DNA of 47,782 bases from Shewanella marina JCM 15074 (GTDB taxonomy: Bacteria; Pseudomonadota; Gammaproteobacteria; Enterobacterales; Shewanellaceae), in contig NZ_BALM01000031.1 in NCBI RefSeq assembly GCF_000614975.1, positions 1 to 47,782 of the forward strand. The letters run 5' to 3'. The notes below the pieces were generated by a model. It saw nothing but the letters and a program-made list of their open reading frames with translations. It was not told the DNA's origin and did not search any database. Every line of letters starts with the position of its first letter. The stretch's first letter is position 1. The position numbers were made by a program, and so were the translations under genes. Shown here one piece after another: positions 17,800 to 26,441 of the stretch.

Positions 17800-18621
17800 T
17801 TAACGCTTTTTAGGCTGACAAATCGGGCAAAAAACCGTGGCACGTTGGCCTAGTTTTATTTCGGTGAGTAGATGACCACATTGCGTACAAGGCAAGCCAC
17901 CACGGCCATAGACATGTAGCTTTTGCGCAAAGTAGCCCGGTTTTCCTTCGGCGTTGGTGAAATCCTTTAAGGTGGTGCCACCTTGCTCAATTGCACCCGC
18001 TAAGATCCGTTTTATCTCTGTGACTAATTGCGAGATCTGTTTCTTGGTGACTTTTCCTGCCGCCGTCTGCGGGTTAATGCCGGTAGCAAATAGTGCCTCA
18101 TTGGCATAAATATTACCTACGCCGACCACAATAGCATTATCCATTAGCGCCAGTTTTATCGCCTTGGTTTTGCCTTTTAGTGCGTTAGCCAAATAGGTTG
18201 GCGTGAAGTCATCAAGCAATGGCTCAGGCCCTAACTTACTCAGTAAAGGATGAACGGTTTCTGGTAATTCACACCATAACCATGCCCCAAATCGACGAGG
18301 ATCATTAAGGCGCAATGCACGGCCATTATCTAATACCAAGTCAATATGATCATGTTTAGTGGGTGGCGTATCAGCACTTAAAATACGCAAGCTGCCAGAC
18401 ATACCTAAATGCACTATTGTGGTACCAGCATCGGTATCAATTAATAGGTATTTTGCGCGTCTACGGACGGCTTTAATGGTTTGGCCGACAATATTTTGGG
18501 CAATATCTGGTACAGGCCAGCGTAATGAGCCATTGCGGACAATCAGTTGTTTAACGGTTTGTCCCTCTAAATAGGGGGCTACACCTTGGCGAGTAACTTC
18601 TACTTCGGGTAATTCAGGCAT
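17800..18621 (-). CDS. mutM: Formamidopyrimidine-DNA glycosylase MutM (Fpg)
   Basis: 273 residues starting MPELPEVE, with the catalytic Pro2 and Glu3. It excises 8-oxoguanine and formamidopyrimidines and then nicks the AP site. The H2TH region contains DNAIVVGVGNIYANEALF, and the C-terminal zinc finger has the four cysteines CTQC and CPIC with the conserved loop GQRAT. Last gene of the minus-strand run from tupA; it follows a small unknown gene by 10 bp. Confidence 0.97.
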   Translation of the reverse strand: MPELPEVEVTRQGVAPYLEGQTVKQLIVRNGSLRWPVPDIAQNIVGQTIKAVRRRAKYLLIDTDAGTTIVHLGMSGSLRILSADTPPTKHDHIDLVLDNGRALRLNDPRRFGAWLWCELPETVHPLLSKLGPEPLLDDFTPTYLANALKGKTKAIKLALMDNAIVVGVGNIYANEALFATGINPQTAAGKVTKKQISQLVTEIKRILAGAIEQGGTTLKDFTNAEGKPGYFAQKLHVYGRGGLPCTQCGHLLTEIKLGQRATVFCPICQPKKR

Positions 18622-18631
18622 ACGGTGTTAT

Positions 18632-19087
18632 TTATCCTTGAACGTTTGCTGCCGTTTCAGGGATAAGCCCTGCGCGCAAACTTGGGGGGACTAAATACCA
18701 AGCACCATTAGCCGATTGCAGTAGTCCAGCGTCTGGGTAATATTGCCAGTGCTGACTATGGGGAATATCTTTAATGGTAATAGTGAGGTGCTGTGGTGGT
18801 TCAGTAGGTAAGGTTGGATGTTCTACTATTGATACATGCACATTGCGCCATGCTTCGACCCAGATTGGACAGTTTTTGATATCGCTGCTGCATAGCCAAT
18901 TATTATCACGGTGTGCCATCCACCAATCATTTTGCTCCAGTTGAGCAAGTGGCGCTTGAGCATCAAATAATACTTGGCTGTTATCCGGTAAATGATCCGT
19001 TTTTTCATATAAAAAACTGAGTGTGGCGACCATTGCCACGCTACAGAAAATAATAATGTTATTCCAATTTCGACGAGATAATGCCAT
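18632..19087 (-). CDS. Unknown single-pass membrane or exported protein
   Basis: 151 residues. An N-terminal hydrophobic segment (about 10-26, NIIIFCSVAMVATLSFL) is followed by a soluble domain that contains two cysteines (CSSDIKNC, about 66-73) and many tryptophans. I do not recognise the family. It sits 62 bp downstream of moaA and 10 bp upstream of mutM, so it is probably cotranscribed with mutM. The soluble part is likely periplasmic, where the two cysteines could form a disulfide. Confidence 0.7.
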   Translation of the reverse strand: MALSRRNWNNIIIFCSVAMVATLSFLYEKTDHLPDNSQVLFDAQAPLAQLEQNDWWMAHRDNNWLCSSDIKNCPIWVEAWRNVHVSIVEHPTLPTEPPQHLTITIKDIPHSQHWQYYPDAGLLQSANGAWYLVPPSLRAGLIPETAANVQG

Positions 19088-19149
19088 GTTTATTCTAGGA
19101 TAGTTGATTATTATCTCGTCAGTGTAACGCTAATAAATTGGAATTGCTA

Positions 19150-20136
19150 TTAGCCACCTGTCGCATTCATAAAGCGTAAGATTTGCACATCACCATCGGT
19201 ACTAAAATGGTGCTCTTTAGGTTTGAGCTCCATTGCGTCAATAATGGTTTGCTTTAAACGCGCTAAGTCATTTGGATACTCGCGTAATACGGCTTTAAGG
19301 TCAACCGAGTGTTCATTACCAAGACAAAGTAATAAACGCCCTTCAACGGTGACTCTGACGCGATTACACTCATGACAGAAGTTATGACTGTGCGGCGAAA
19401 TAAAGCCAATATGAATGGCACTATCAGCCATAGTGAAATACTTAGATGGACCACCAGTACGCTTGTCTGACACAGTTAATGGATAAACATCATTAATGAT
19501 TTGTTTTACTTCATCACTGCTGCAATGACGCTGACGTTTACGCTCGTCAATAACGCCTAATGGCATCTCTTCAATAAATGAAATATCCAGTTCACGATCA
19601 CGGCAGAAGTTAACCAGATCGATAATTTCATCATCATTTTTGCCTTTGAGGATCACCGCATTAATCTTTATGCGATTAAACCCTGCTGCTTTAGCGGCAT
19701 CAATACCTGCTATCACGCGTTCTAAATTACCATTACGGGTTAAGGCACTAAAACGCTCGTGATTGAGCGTATCTAAACTGATGTTTAAACGGCTTAATCC
19801 AGATTGATACATGCTATCAGCCAGTTTAGTTAGACGAGAACCATTGGTGGTCATCGATAACTCTTTTAAACCGGGCAGTTGTCCTAATTGGTTAACGAGG
19901 AAATCAATATTCGGTCTGATGAGCGGCTCACCACCTGTTAAGCGGATCTTACTTACGCCGAGCTCAGTGAATGCTTGGCCGATAAGCGCCAATTCTTCTA
20001 ATGATAGAACTTGTTCGTGGGTTAAAAAGCATGGGTTTTCACTCATGCAATACACACAACGGAAATCACAGCGGTCAGTGACCGAGAGTCGCAAATATTC
20101 GACTTTACGGCCAAATTTATCAACCAATACACTCAT
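19150..20136 (-). CDS. moaA: GTP 3',8-cyclase MoaA
   Basis: 328 residues. A radical-SAM enzyme that starts molybdopterin synthesis by converting GTP to 3',8-cyclo-GTP together with MoaC. The N-terminal [4Fe-4S] motif CDFRCVYC supplies Cys23, 27 and 30; the C-terminal cluster motif is CHECNRVRVTVEGRLLLC, CX2CX13C. The terminal Gly-Gly (MNATGG) that acts in catalysis is present. It follows mobB-moeA by 16 bp in the tungstate/Moco operon. moaBCDE are not in the window. Confidence 0.97.
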   Translation of the reverse strand: MSVLVDKFGRKVEYLRLSVTDRCDFRCVYCMSENPCFLTHEQVLSLEELALIGQAFTELGVSKIRLTGGEPLIRPNIDFLVNQLGQLPGLKELSMTTNGSRLTKLADSMYQSGLSRLNISLDTLNHERFSALTRNGNLERVIAGIDAAKAAGFNRIKINAVILKGKNDDEIIDLVNFCRDRELDISFIEEMPLGVIDERKRQRHCSSDEVKQIINDVYPLTVSDKRTGGPSKYFTMADSAIHIGFISPHSHNFCHECNRVRVTVEGRLLLCLGNEHSVDLKAVLREYPNDLARLKQTIIDAMELKPKEHHFSTDGDVQILRFMNATGG

Positions 20137-20152
20137 TTTGATATCTCTACCG

Positions 20153-21952
20153 TTAAACTAAATCGGCAAAAGGTTGAATGTAGGCAATCTCACCTGCATT
20201 AATATTGGCATTGTCATCGGCAATCACGATTAAGCAATTTGCTTGCACCATTGATGACAACATACCAGAACCTTGAGCGCCAGTGCTGCGTACGTGCACG
20301 CGGCCATCTTGACCAAGATGGTAAATACCGCGAATAAACTCAGTGCGGCCACTACGGCTACGCAATGGCTGATCGGCTATTGCAGCAATAAGTTGTGGTT
20401 GCCACGCTTGCTCGCCAGCCAATTTTCTAAGTGCTGGTTGAACAAACTGCAATAATGAGACCATGACGGCAACGGGATTACCTGGTAGTCCAAAGAATAG
20501 ACAATCATTAATTTTACCAAATGCAAGTGGACGTCCCGGACGCATATTAATACGCCAGAAATTAATCTCACCGACTTTGGCTAATGCGGTTTTAATATAA
20601 TCAGCATCACCCACTGATACGCCGCCAGAGCTGATCACCATATCGGCTTGGCTAGCACCCGTTAATAGCGCTTGCGCAAGAGCTGCTTCTGAATCTTCAA
20701 TAATGCCTAAATCAATCACTTCAGCGCCTAAGCGGCGTAGCATGGCTTTAATGCTATAGCGGTTAGCATCAAATATGCAGCTTGATTTCAGTGCTTCACC
20801 CGGCTGGCAAACTTCGTCGCCACTAGAGAATACCGCCACTTTAGGACGACGATAAACATCAAACTGCGCCATGCCTAATGAGGCTAATAAGCCTTGGGCG
20901 GCTACACCAATACGTTGGCCTTGATTGATTGCGGCTGCGCCTTTAGCGATATCTTCACCTGCTTGGCGGACGTTTTGACCTTGTTTAATTTTGCCTTCTA
21001 AGCTCACTTTGCCAGCTTGTTCATGGGCAAGTTCACGAGGTTGAACGGTATCAACTCCTGCAGGAACCGGGGCTCCAGTCATAATCCGTACCGCTTCACC
21101 TGCAAGCACTTGTTTATCGTAGCTATGCCCAGCAAGTACTTCACCAACAAGGGTAAATTCAGTCGGTAATGGATCACTAAAAGCAAAACCATAGCCATCC
21201 ATTGCTGAGTTATTTTGTTGCGGCACATTGATAGGTGAGATGGCATCTGCTGCCAACACGCGATTATCAAGTTGATCTAAACTCACGGCATCGGTTGCTG
21301 TAATTGGCTGCACTTGATTTAAGATATGATCAATACCTTGGCGTACGGTCAAACTGCTACTGCTATCAAGCTCACATGCTGGTACTTCAGCTAATGGAAT
21401 ATGGGTGATCTGTGGACGCCATTGACTAATATATTGCTGTACATAATCAGCAATTTGCTCAACATTATTGATGTCTAAGCGAGTGAGTTCAGCGGGAAGA
21501 ACGGTATCGTCACAGCAAGCAATAGCTTGAATATTATCGTCTTGTTGGTAAATAAAGGGTTTGCCGTGAGCTGCGCGGTGTAATTCAATTTTAGGTAGGG
21601 TTAACTTCTTAAAGCCTTCAACTAAAACGATATCAATATTGTCAGTGTCGAGTTGTTTCAATAGATGTGGTAATTCTGGGTCGCCTTCGCGTGCATCTTC
21701 AGTCATTAATGCCCAACGCACATGGGAGGCGACTAACATCTGTTTGGCACCGGCCTTACGCATTTCGTAACTGTCTTTGCCCGGAATATCGACATCAAAG
21801 TTATGATGCGCATGTTTAACCACTGCCATGCGTACACCGCGGCGGTTGAGTTCTGGGATCAGCTTTTTAAGTAAGGTTGTTTTGCCCGTACCGCTGTAAG
21901 CACAAAATCCCAAAACAGGTAAAGATAAGGGATTAGTAAACGAAATGCTCAT
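20153..21952 (-). CDS. moeA: MobB-MoeA fusion: molybdopterin molybdenumtransferase with GTP-binding adapter domain
   Basis: 599 residues, a fusion of two proteins that are separate in E. coli. Residues 1 to about 175 are MobB: P-loop AYSGTGKTTL, then AVVKHAHHNFDVDIPGKDSY and a VLVEGFKKL strand. Residues about 200-599 are MoeA: PQQNNSAMDGYGFAF, RIMTGAPVPAG, the MoCF motif VISSGGVSVGDADY, and NPVAVMVSLL. MoeA inserts molybdate into adenylated molybdopterin, and MobB assists dinucleotide cofactor formation. The fusion fits a bis-MGD consumer such as formate dehydrogenase or DMSO reductase-type enzymes. It lies 19 bp after mobA. Confidence 0.95.
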   Translation of the reverse strand: MSISFTNPLSLPVLGFCAYSGTGKTTLLKKLIPELNRRGVRMAVVKHAHHNFDVDIPGKDSYEMRKAGAKQMLVASHVRWALMTEDAREGDPELPHLLKQLDTDNIDIVLVEGFKKLTLPKIELHRAAHGKPFIYQQDDNIQAIACCDDTVLPAELTRLDINNVEQIADYVQQYISQWRPQITHIPLAEVPACELDSSSSLTVRQGIDHILNQVQPITATDAVSLDQLDNRVLAADAISPINVPQQNNSAMDGYGFAFSDPLPTEFTLVGEVLAGHSYDKQVLAGEAVRIMTGAPVPAGVDTVQPRELAHEQAGKVSLEGKIKQGQNVRQAGEDIAKGAAAINQGQRIGVAAQGLLASLGMAQFDVYRRPKVAVFSSGDEVCQPGEALKSSCIFDANRYSIKAMLRRLGAEVIDLGIIEDSEAALAQALLTGASQADMVISSGGVSVGDADYIKTALAKVGEINFWRINMRPGRPLAFGKINDCLFFGLPGNPVAVMVSLLQFVQPALRKLAGEQAWQPQLIAAIADQPLRSRSGRTEFIRGIYHLGQDGRVHVRSTGAQGSGMLSSMVQANCLIVIADDNANINAGEIAYIQPFADLV

Positions 21953-21971
21953 TGAAACCTCACAAACAATT

Positions 21972-22562
21972 TTACGAATTAATTAATTGAATTAGTTGTT
22001 GTTTTTGCTCTGGTGTGTTGACGTTTGTAAAGGCGTTATCGACATCAGAAAAGTCACAGACCGCATAGTTATGTTTGATATACCAAAAATCAATTTTACG
22101 CTCACCACCATCCAAAAAGGCTTGCATTGAACTGACCAAATCTGGTTTAAGTAGCATGATTACAGGTTGCTCGCGCTTGCCATCACTGGCCACCACAATC
22201 TCACACCCTTGCTGCTGCATGACTGAGTGCATACGTGCTGCTAAGTCGAGTGGTAATTGCGGACAGTCACAAGGTACTGTTAATAATAATTGGGCTTGGG
22301 TGTGGTGCATGGCAGTAATCATGCCTGCAAGTGGTCCCAAGTAACCAGTCTCTATATCTGATAATACGGGATAACCAAACTGCTGATATTGCGCTTGGTT
22401 ACGATTAGCATTAATTAAAATACTATTTACCTGAGGTCGAATACGATCAAGCGTACATTGGATCATAGGTTGACCATCAAAGTCGACTAATCCTTTGTCG
22501 TGGCCGCCCATACGACGGGCCATGCCGCCAGCTAAAATGACGGCTTCAATTTGCAAGCTCAT
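21972..22562 (-). CDS. mobA: Molybdenum cofactor guanylyltransferase MobA
   Basis: 196 residues from the ATG at 22562, a normal length for MobA. It transfers GMP to molybdopterin to make the guanine dinucleotide form. The nucleotide-binding start AVILAGGMARRMGGHDKGLV and the metal-binding VPCDCPQLP are present. An in-frame upstream ATG at 22598 would add 12 residues and overlap tupC by 53 bp; the 22562 start overlaps it by 17 bp and begins right at the fold. Translation is probably coupled to tupC. Confidence 0.94.
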   Translation of the reverse strand: MSLQIEAVILAGGMARRMGGHDKGLVDFDGQPMIQCTLDRIRPQVNSILINANRNQAQYQQFGYPVLSDIETGYLGPLAGMITAMHHTQAQLLLTVPCDCPQLPLDLAARMHSVMQQQGCEIVVASDGKREQPVIMLLKPDLVSSMQAFLDGGERKIDFWYIKHNYAVCDFSDVDNAFTNVNTPEQKQQLIQLINS

Positions 22563-23255
22563 ATTGTGTATCCTCGGTGGTAACGGATGTAGCGACAATA
22601 GCAGATGCTTGAATTAGTTGCTGCTGAATTATCCATTGATTGTGACATAAGTCAGTTAGCTCACAAGTTTGATGACTACTGATTAATAACCCTGTCCCTA
22701 ACTCACGTAGCTGGTGGATCATTTGCATAATTAAGCTTTGCGAATATTTATCCATATTCGATGTTGGTTCATCAAGCATTAGCAGTTTAGGTTGTAATAC
22801 CAAGCGCGTGCAATGGCAAGTCTTTGTCTTTCACCGCCAGACAGATGACTGGCAGTACGATTGATTAAGTGTTGTAGATGTGCCATCTCTAAGGCTTGTT
22901 CTACGCGTAAATCAATGGTTTTTTTATCGTCATCAATAAATTTTAAGCCATGGGTGAGATTGCGCTTAACATTGCCATCAAAAAGATAAGGATATTGATG
23001 TAAATAGATGGCGCGGCCTAAAACAGAGCGCTGATTGCGCCACCATGGCCGAGCAGGGAATCCCGTCGCGGTGATTGAGCCAGAACTTGGTGCGACAAGG
23101 CCTGCTAACAGTTTCATTAGTGTGGTTTTACCCGCACCATTCTCACCTTGTAAGTAGATCACATCACCTTGCGCAAACTCTAATTGAGGTGCTGCGAACA
23201 GTAATCGGTCACCAAAATTCATACGCATATTGTTAATGAGTAGCTTGGCTGTCAT
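22546..23255 (-). pseudogene. tupC: Tungstate ABC transporter ATP-binding protein TupC, frame broken near 22800
   Basis: The N-terminal part (23255 to about 22800) carries Walker A GENGAGKTTLMKLL and signature LSGGERQRLAIARAW. In another frame the rest carries Walker B PKLLMLDEPTSNMD and the switch His in ISSHQ, and runs to 22546. The two join seamlessly if one G is added to the GG at 22800-22801 on the coding strand (TGG GTA in place of TGGTA), giving about 236 residues. It energises tungstate import with TupA and TupB. If the break is real, the protein lacks Walker B and the system cannot transport. TAATG overlap with tupB upstream. Confidence 0.88.
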
Positions 23256-23960
23256 TAGTGACTCCGAGGATCGGCGCGGCCGCGAAGCGTGCCTAACATA
23301 AAGTTAAGAATAAGCGATAAAATCAGTAATACGAGACCTAAAGCAATCGCTTGGGCGAAGTCTCCTTTACTGGTTTCTAACGCAATTGCCGTCGGAATAT
23401 TACGGGTAACATTCATAATGTTACCACCGACCATCATTGAACAACCCACCTCGGTTACAATGCGACTAAAGGCTGCAACAATCGCAAGCAGTAATGGCAT
23501 TTTGAGCTCACGGCAAAGCGTCCATACCGCGCTAAACCATGGTGCACCAAGGGTACGAGAGGTTTCCCATGCACGACGGTCGACACTGGTAAATGCGGCT
23601 TGGCTCATACAGATAATTACCGGAGCACAAACCATCATTTGGCCTAAAATCATCCTTTTTGGTAAATAGCCATTTGAGATCGCCAAATGCACCATTACGT
23701 GTCAGTAGCAGATAAACCAGTAAGCCGATAACAACAGTGGGAATAGATTGCAGAGTTTGTACTAAGTTAGTGACAACCCAGCGACCCGGAAATTTGACGA
23801 AGGCTAGAATAAAGCCCAGCACCATCGATGGAATTAGGGTGATTGCAAGTGCTGCAAATGAGACGCTAAACGAGACGCCAATGATTGACCATACATGGGG
23901 ATCAAGTGAAAAAAGCAGGCCAAAGGCCTGCTTTATCAATGTTAACCAGCTATCACTCAT
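23255..23960 (-). pseudogene. tupB: Tungstate ABC transporter permease TupB, frame broken near 23656-23660
   Basis: A membrane protein of about 234 residues with five or six helices. The N-terminal frame covers MSDSWLTLIKQAFGLLFS to LLTRNGAFGDLKWLFTK. The second frame resumes RMILGQMMVCAPVIICMSQ and holds the coupling-loop motif EVGCSMMVGGNIMN typical of TupB. Removing one A from the AAAAA run (T-run 23656-23660 on the plus strand) restores one frame. It forms the channel for tungstate. Its ATG overlaps the tupA stop (ATGA) and its stop overlaps the tupC start. Confidence 0.88.
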
Positions 23961-24772
23961 TTGTGATAAGTAGCCTTAAATAGCTGCTCACCGTTAACTT
24001 TGTAGCTATTGATTAAGCTTTGAGTTTTAGCAGAAATCATCCAGTCACTAAGTGCTAAAGCACCTTTGTGGTTTAGGTCTGGGTATTTCTTAGGGTTGAT
24101 TAGAATGATTTGGTATGGGTTAGCAAGTTGCTTACCACCATCAAAATCAACTGCTAGGTCTAGCTTAGACTTATAAGCAACGTAAGTACCACGGTCAGAT
24201 AGGGTATAAGCTTGTAATTCGTTAGCCATTTGCAGAGTTTTACCCATGCCTTGACCTACTGAAGTGTAGCCTTTGAAGTCTGGCTTAACACCAGCTTTTT
24301 CCCAGATGATCATCTCTTTCATGTTAGTGCCAGAGTTGTCACCACGAGAGATAAAGCCTGAACCTGATTTAGCAATTTTGTCGAAAGCTTGTGCTACGTT
24401 TTTGCTGTCACGGATTTTAGCAGGGTCATTTTTAGGACCTAGCACTACGAAATCGTTTTCCATGATGCCGCGTGGGTCAATACCATAACCTTCAGCAACA
24501 AATTTAGCTTCAGCAGCTGGAGCGTGAGTCATTACAACGTCAACGTCGCCTTGGCGAGCTAACTTAAGTGCTTTACCAGTACCAGTTGCGATAACTTGTA
24601 CTTGGTAACCTGTTTCTTTTTCAAATTTTGGTAATAAGTAGCCAAGTAGACCTGAGTTTTCAGTACTGGTGGTGGTTGCTAATTTGATGATGTCATTGCT
24701 GGCATGTGCTGGTGCACTAGCAACTAATACAGCGGCAAATACTAGACCGATGATCTGTTTTAACTTTAACAT
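23957..24772 (-). CDS. tupA: Tungstate-binding periplasmic protein TupA
   Basis: 271 residues with a signal peptide cleaved near ASAPAHA. The oxyanion-binding start IKLATTTSTENSGLL is the TupA signature (TTTS), followed by VIATGTGKALKLARQGDVDVV and SGSGFISRGDNSGTN. TupA proteins bind tungstate tightly and select it over molybdate. First gene of the long minus-strand operon tupABC-mobA-mobB/moeA-moaA; a sigma-54 promoter lies about 95 bp upstream. The link to Moco genes suggests use in a tungsten- or molybdenum-dependent pterin enzyme. Confidence 0.94.
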   Translation of the reverse strand: MLKLKQIIGLVFAAVLVASAPAHASNDIIKLATTTSTENSGLLGYLLPKFEKETGYQVQVIATGTGKALKLARQGDVDVVMTHAPAAEAKFVAEGYGIDPRGIMENDFVVLGPKNDPAKIRDSKNVAQAFDKIAKSGSGFISRGDNSGTNMKEMIIWEKAGVKPDFKGYTSVGQGMGKTLQMANELQAYTLSDRGTYVAYKSKLDLAVDFDGGKQLANPYQIILINPKKYPDLNHKGALALSDWMISAKTQSLINSYKVNGEQLFKATYHK

Positions 24773-24866
24773 TCTGGCTCCTAAGAAGATGAATGCAGTA
24801 ATGGGATAATAATAAAGGATATATTATCGGTTGTTTGAGTAGAATTATCTACTAAGAATCGCACTT

Positions 24867-24884
24867 AAGCATATTCCGTGCCAA
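24867..24884 (-). promoter_or_regulatory. Sigma-54 (-24/-12) promoter facing tupA
   Basis: On the minus strand the sequence TTGGCACGGAATATGCTT matches the -24/-12 consensus TGGCACG-N4-TTGC, with the invariant GG and GC separated by exactly 10 bases (GG at 24882-24881, GC at 24870-24869). Transcription would begin near 24857, giving a leader of about 85 nt before tupA. Confidence 0.75.
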
Positions 24885-24911
24885 CAAAAAATACAGGCAT
24901 AAATGTGATCT

Positions 24912-24960
24912 GGCTAGAGCTTGTGAGCAAGTATAGCCAAAATTTGTCAGACAATTTGTC
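24912..24960. promoter_or_regulatory. Dyad sequences between tupA and the activator gene, candidate enhancer sites
   Basis: GGCTA (24912-24916) and TAGCC (24934-24938) form a 27-bp dyad, and TTGTCAGACAA (24944-24954) is a perfect palindrome with another TTGTC at 24956-24960. They lie 28-80 bp upstream of the sigma-54 promoter, a normal place for an NtrC-type activator to bind. Assignment to that activator is inference. Confidence 0.45.
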
Positions 24961-25056
24961 CAATGTCTCGCTTTATGTGGTTCATGATGACCTATTTTGG
25001 TTTCAACAATGATAGAATCTGCTCCATATGAGTCAATATGTCTTGAAGAAGCCCCA

Positions 25057-26439
25057 ATGAGTCAATTCGAAAATGTATTAAAGCCACTTCCATCAGCAGT
25101 GTCATTATTGATTGTTGATGATGAACCCGGCATGCGCAGTTTTTTGAAAAAAGCCCTATCAAAGAAATTTGCCTTAGTGGAAACGGCCGCCAGTGTAGAA
25201 GAAGCTGAGCAGTTAAGAAGCCGTTGTCATTTTGACTTATTGATTGTGGATATCAGATTACCTGGTCGTTCAGGCATCGAGTGGCATGAAGCGTTAGAAG
25301 ATCATGAACGCCGCTCAGACATTATTTTTATGACCGGTTATGCGGATATGGATGTCGCCATTCAAGCACTACGTGCTGGTGCATCAGATTTTATCATGAA
25401 GCCGTTTCATCTTGAACAGATGATGAAAGCGGTTGATCGCTGTATTGAACGCCGTTTATTAAAACGCGAAAATTTAATGCTGCGTCGTGAAGTCTCAATC
25501 GGTCATTCATCAACCATTATTGGCAACAGTGAAGCCATGATGGAAGTGAAGCGCATTATTGAACGTGTAGCGCCGACTAATTCAGTGGTATTGATTGAAG
25601 GCGAGTCGGGCACGGGTAAAGAGTTAGTTGCTCGTCAATTGCATCAATTAAGTGGTCGCCAAGGGCCTTTTGTGCCCGTTAACTGTGGTGCGATTGCGCC
25701 AGAGCTACTAGAAAGTGAATTGTTTGGTCACACATCGGGTGCATTTACTGGGGCAAAAGGTAACCGTGAAGGACTATTTAGTTTTGCTTCTGGTGGCACT
25801 ATTTTCTTAGATGAAATTGGTGAGATGCCACTAAAGATGCAAACGGCTTTATTACGCGTATTAGAGCAGCGTGCAATTCGTCCTGTGGGTAGCGAAAAAG
25901 AAGTTAATATTGATGTCCGGGTGGTTGCGGCAACCAACCGTAAATTGGCTGAAGAAGTTGAAGCCGGTAATTTCCGCCGTGATCTTTATTATCGTTTAAA
26001 CGTACTGGATATTGTGATCCCACCATTGCGTGAGCGTCCTCAAGATGTGGTTGAACTGACCCATCACTTTACCTTGCAGTTAGCGGCGGAATTAGGTGTA
26101 CGTGAAGTTGTATGGAGCCATGAAGATCTGGTTAAACTGCAACAACATGATTGGCCAGGTAACATTCGTGAACTGCGTAATATGATTGAGCGTTGTATTT
26201 TGTTAGGTAAGCCACCTGCTGAATATTGGAAAGCGCAACCAAAAGTGGAAAGTCAGTCAGAGTTCGGTTATCCATTAGATTGGCCACTGAAAGATGTGGA
26301 AAAGAGTCATTTAACCCGCGTTGTCGATGCTCATGGTGGTAATAAATCAGCAGCAGCACGCGACTTAGGTGTTTCTAGAAAAACCCTCGATCGTAAATAT
26401 AAAGAGTGGTTTGATATCGATAGCGATAAGGAAGACTAA
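25057..26439 (+). CDS. NtrC-family sigma-54-dependent response regulator
   Basis: 460 residues: a receiver domain (about 15-130; acidic pocket DDE, Asp65 in LLIVDIRLPG, Lys in FIMKPF), a central AAA+ domain (about 150-385) with Walker A GESGTGKE, the sigma-54 contact GAFTGAKGN, Walker B GGTIFLDEIGEM and an arginine finger region, then a Fis-type helix-turn-helix (NKSAAARDLGVSRKTLDRK). ATG 25057 with GAAGAAG upstream is preferred; an ORF extending to 24997 is the alternative. It is divergent from tupA, 2 bp before its kinase, and probably activates the sigma-54 promoter of tupA. I recall a matching pair in S. oneidensis (SO_4717/SO_4718). Confidence 0.93.
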   Translation: MSQFENVLKPLPSAVSLLIVDDEPGMRSFLKKALSKKFALVETAASVEEAEQLRSRCHFDLLIVDIRLPGRSGIEWHEALEDHERRSDIIFMTGYADMDVAIQALRAGASDFIMKPFHLEQMMKAVDRCIERRLLKRENLMLRREVSIGHSSTIIGNSEAMMEVKRIIERVAPTNSVVLIEGESGTGKELVARQLHQLSGRQGPFVPVNCGAIAPELLESELFGHTSGAFTGAKGNREGLFSFASGGTIFLDEIGEMPLKMQTALLRVLEQRAIRPVGSEKEVNIDVRVVAATNRKLAEEVEAGNFRRDLYYRLNVLDIVIPPLRERPQDVVELTHHFTLQLAAELGVREVVWSHEDLVKLQQHDWPGNIRELRNMIERCILLGKPPAEYWKAQPKVESQSEFGYPLDWPLKDVEKSHLTRVVDAHGGNKSAAARDLGVSRKTLDRKYKEWFDIDSDKED

Positions 26440-26441
26440 TC

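Noticed and set aside
22546..22803. An independent 85-residue ATPase gene
   Set aside because: It is the Walker B half of tupC, separated from the Walker A half only by a one-base deletion.
24800..24840. ModE-type operator (ATCGnTATATA-like) near GGATATATTATCGG upstream of tupA
   Set aside because: Only one weak half resembles the ModE palindrome, and no modE gene is present in the window; the sigma-54 layout explains the region better.
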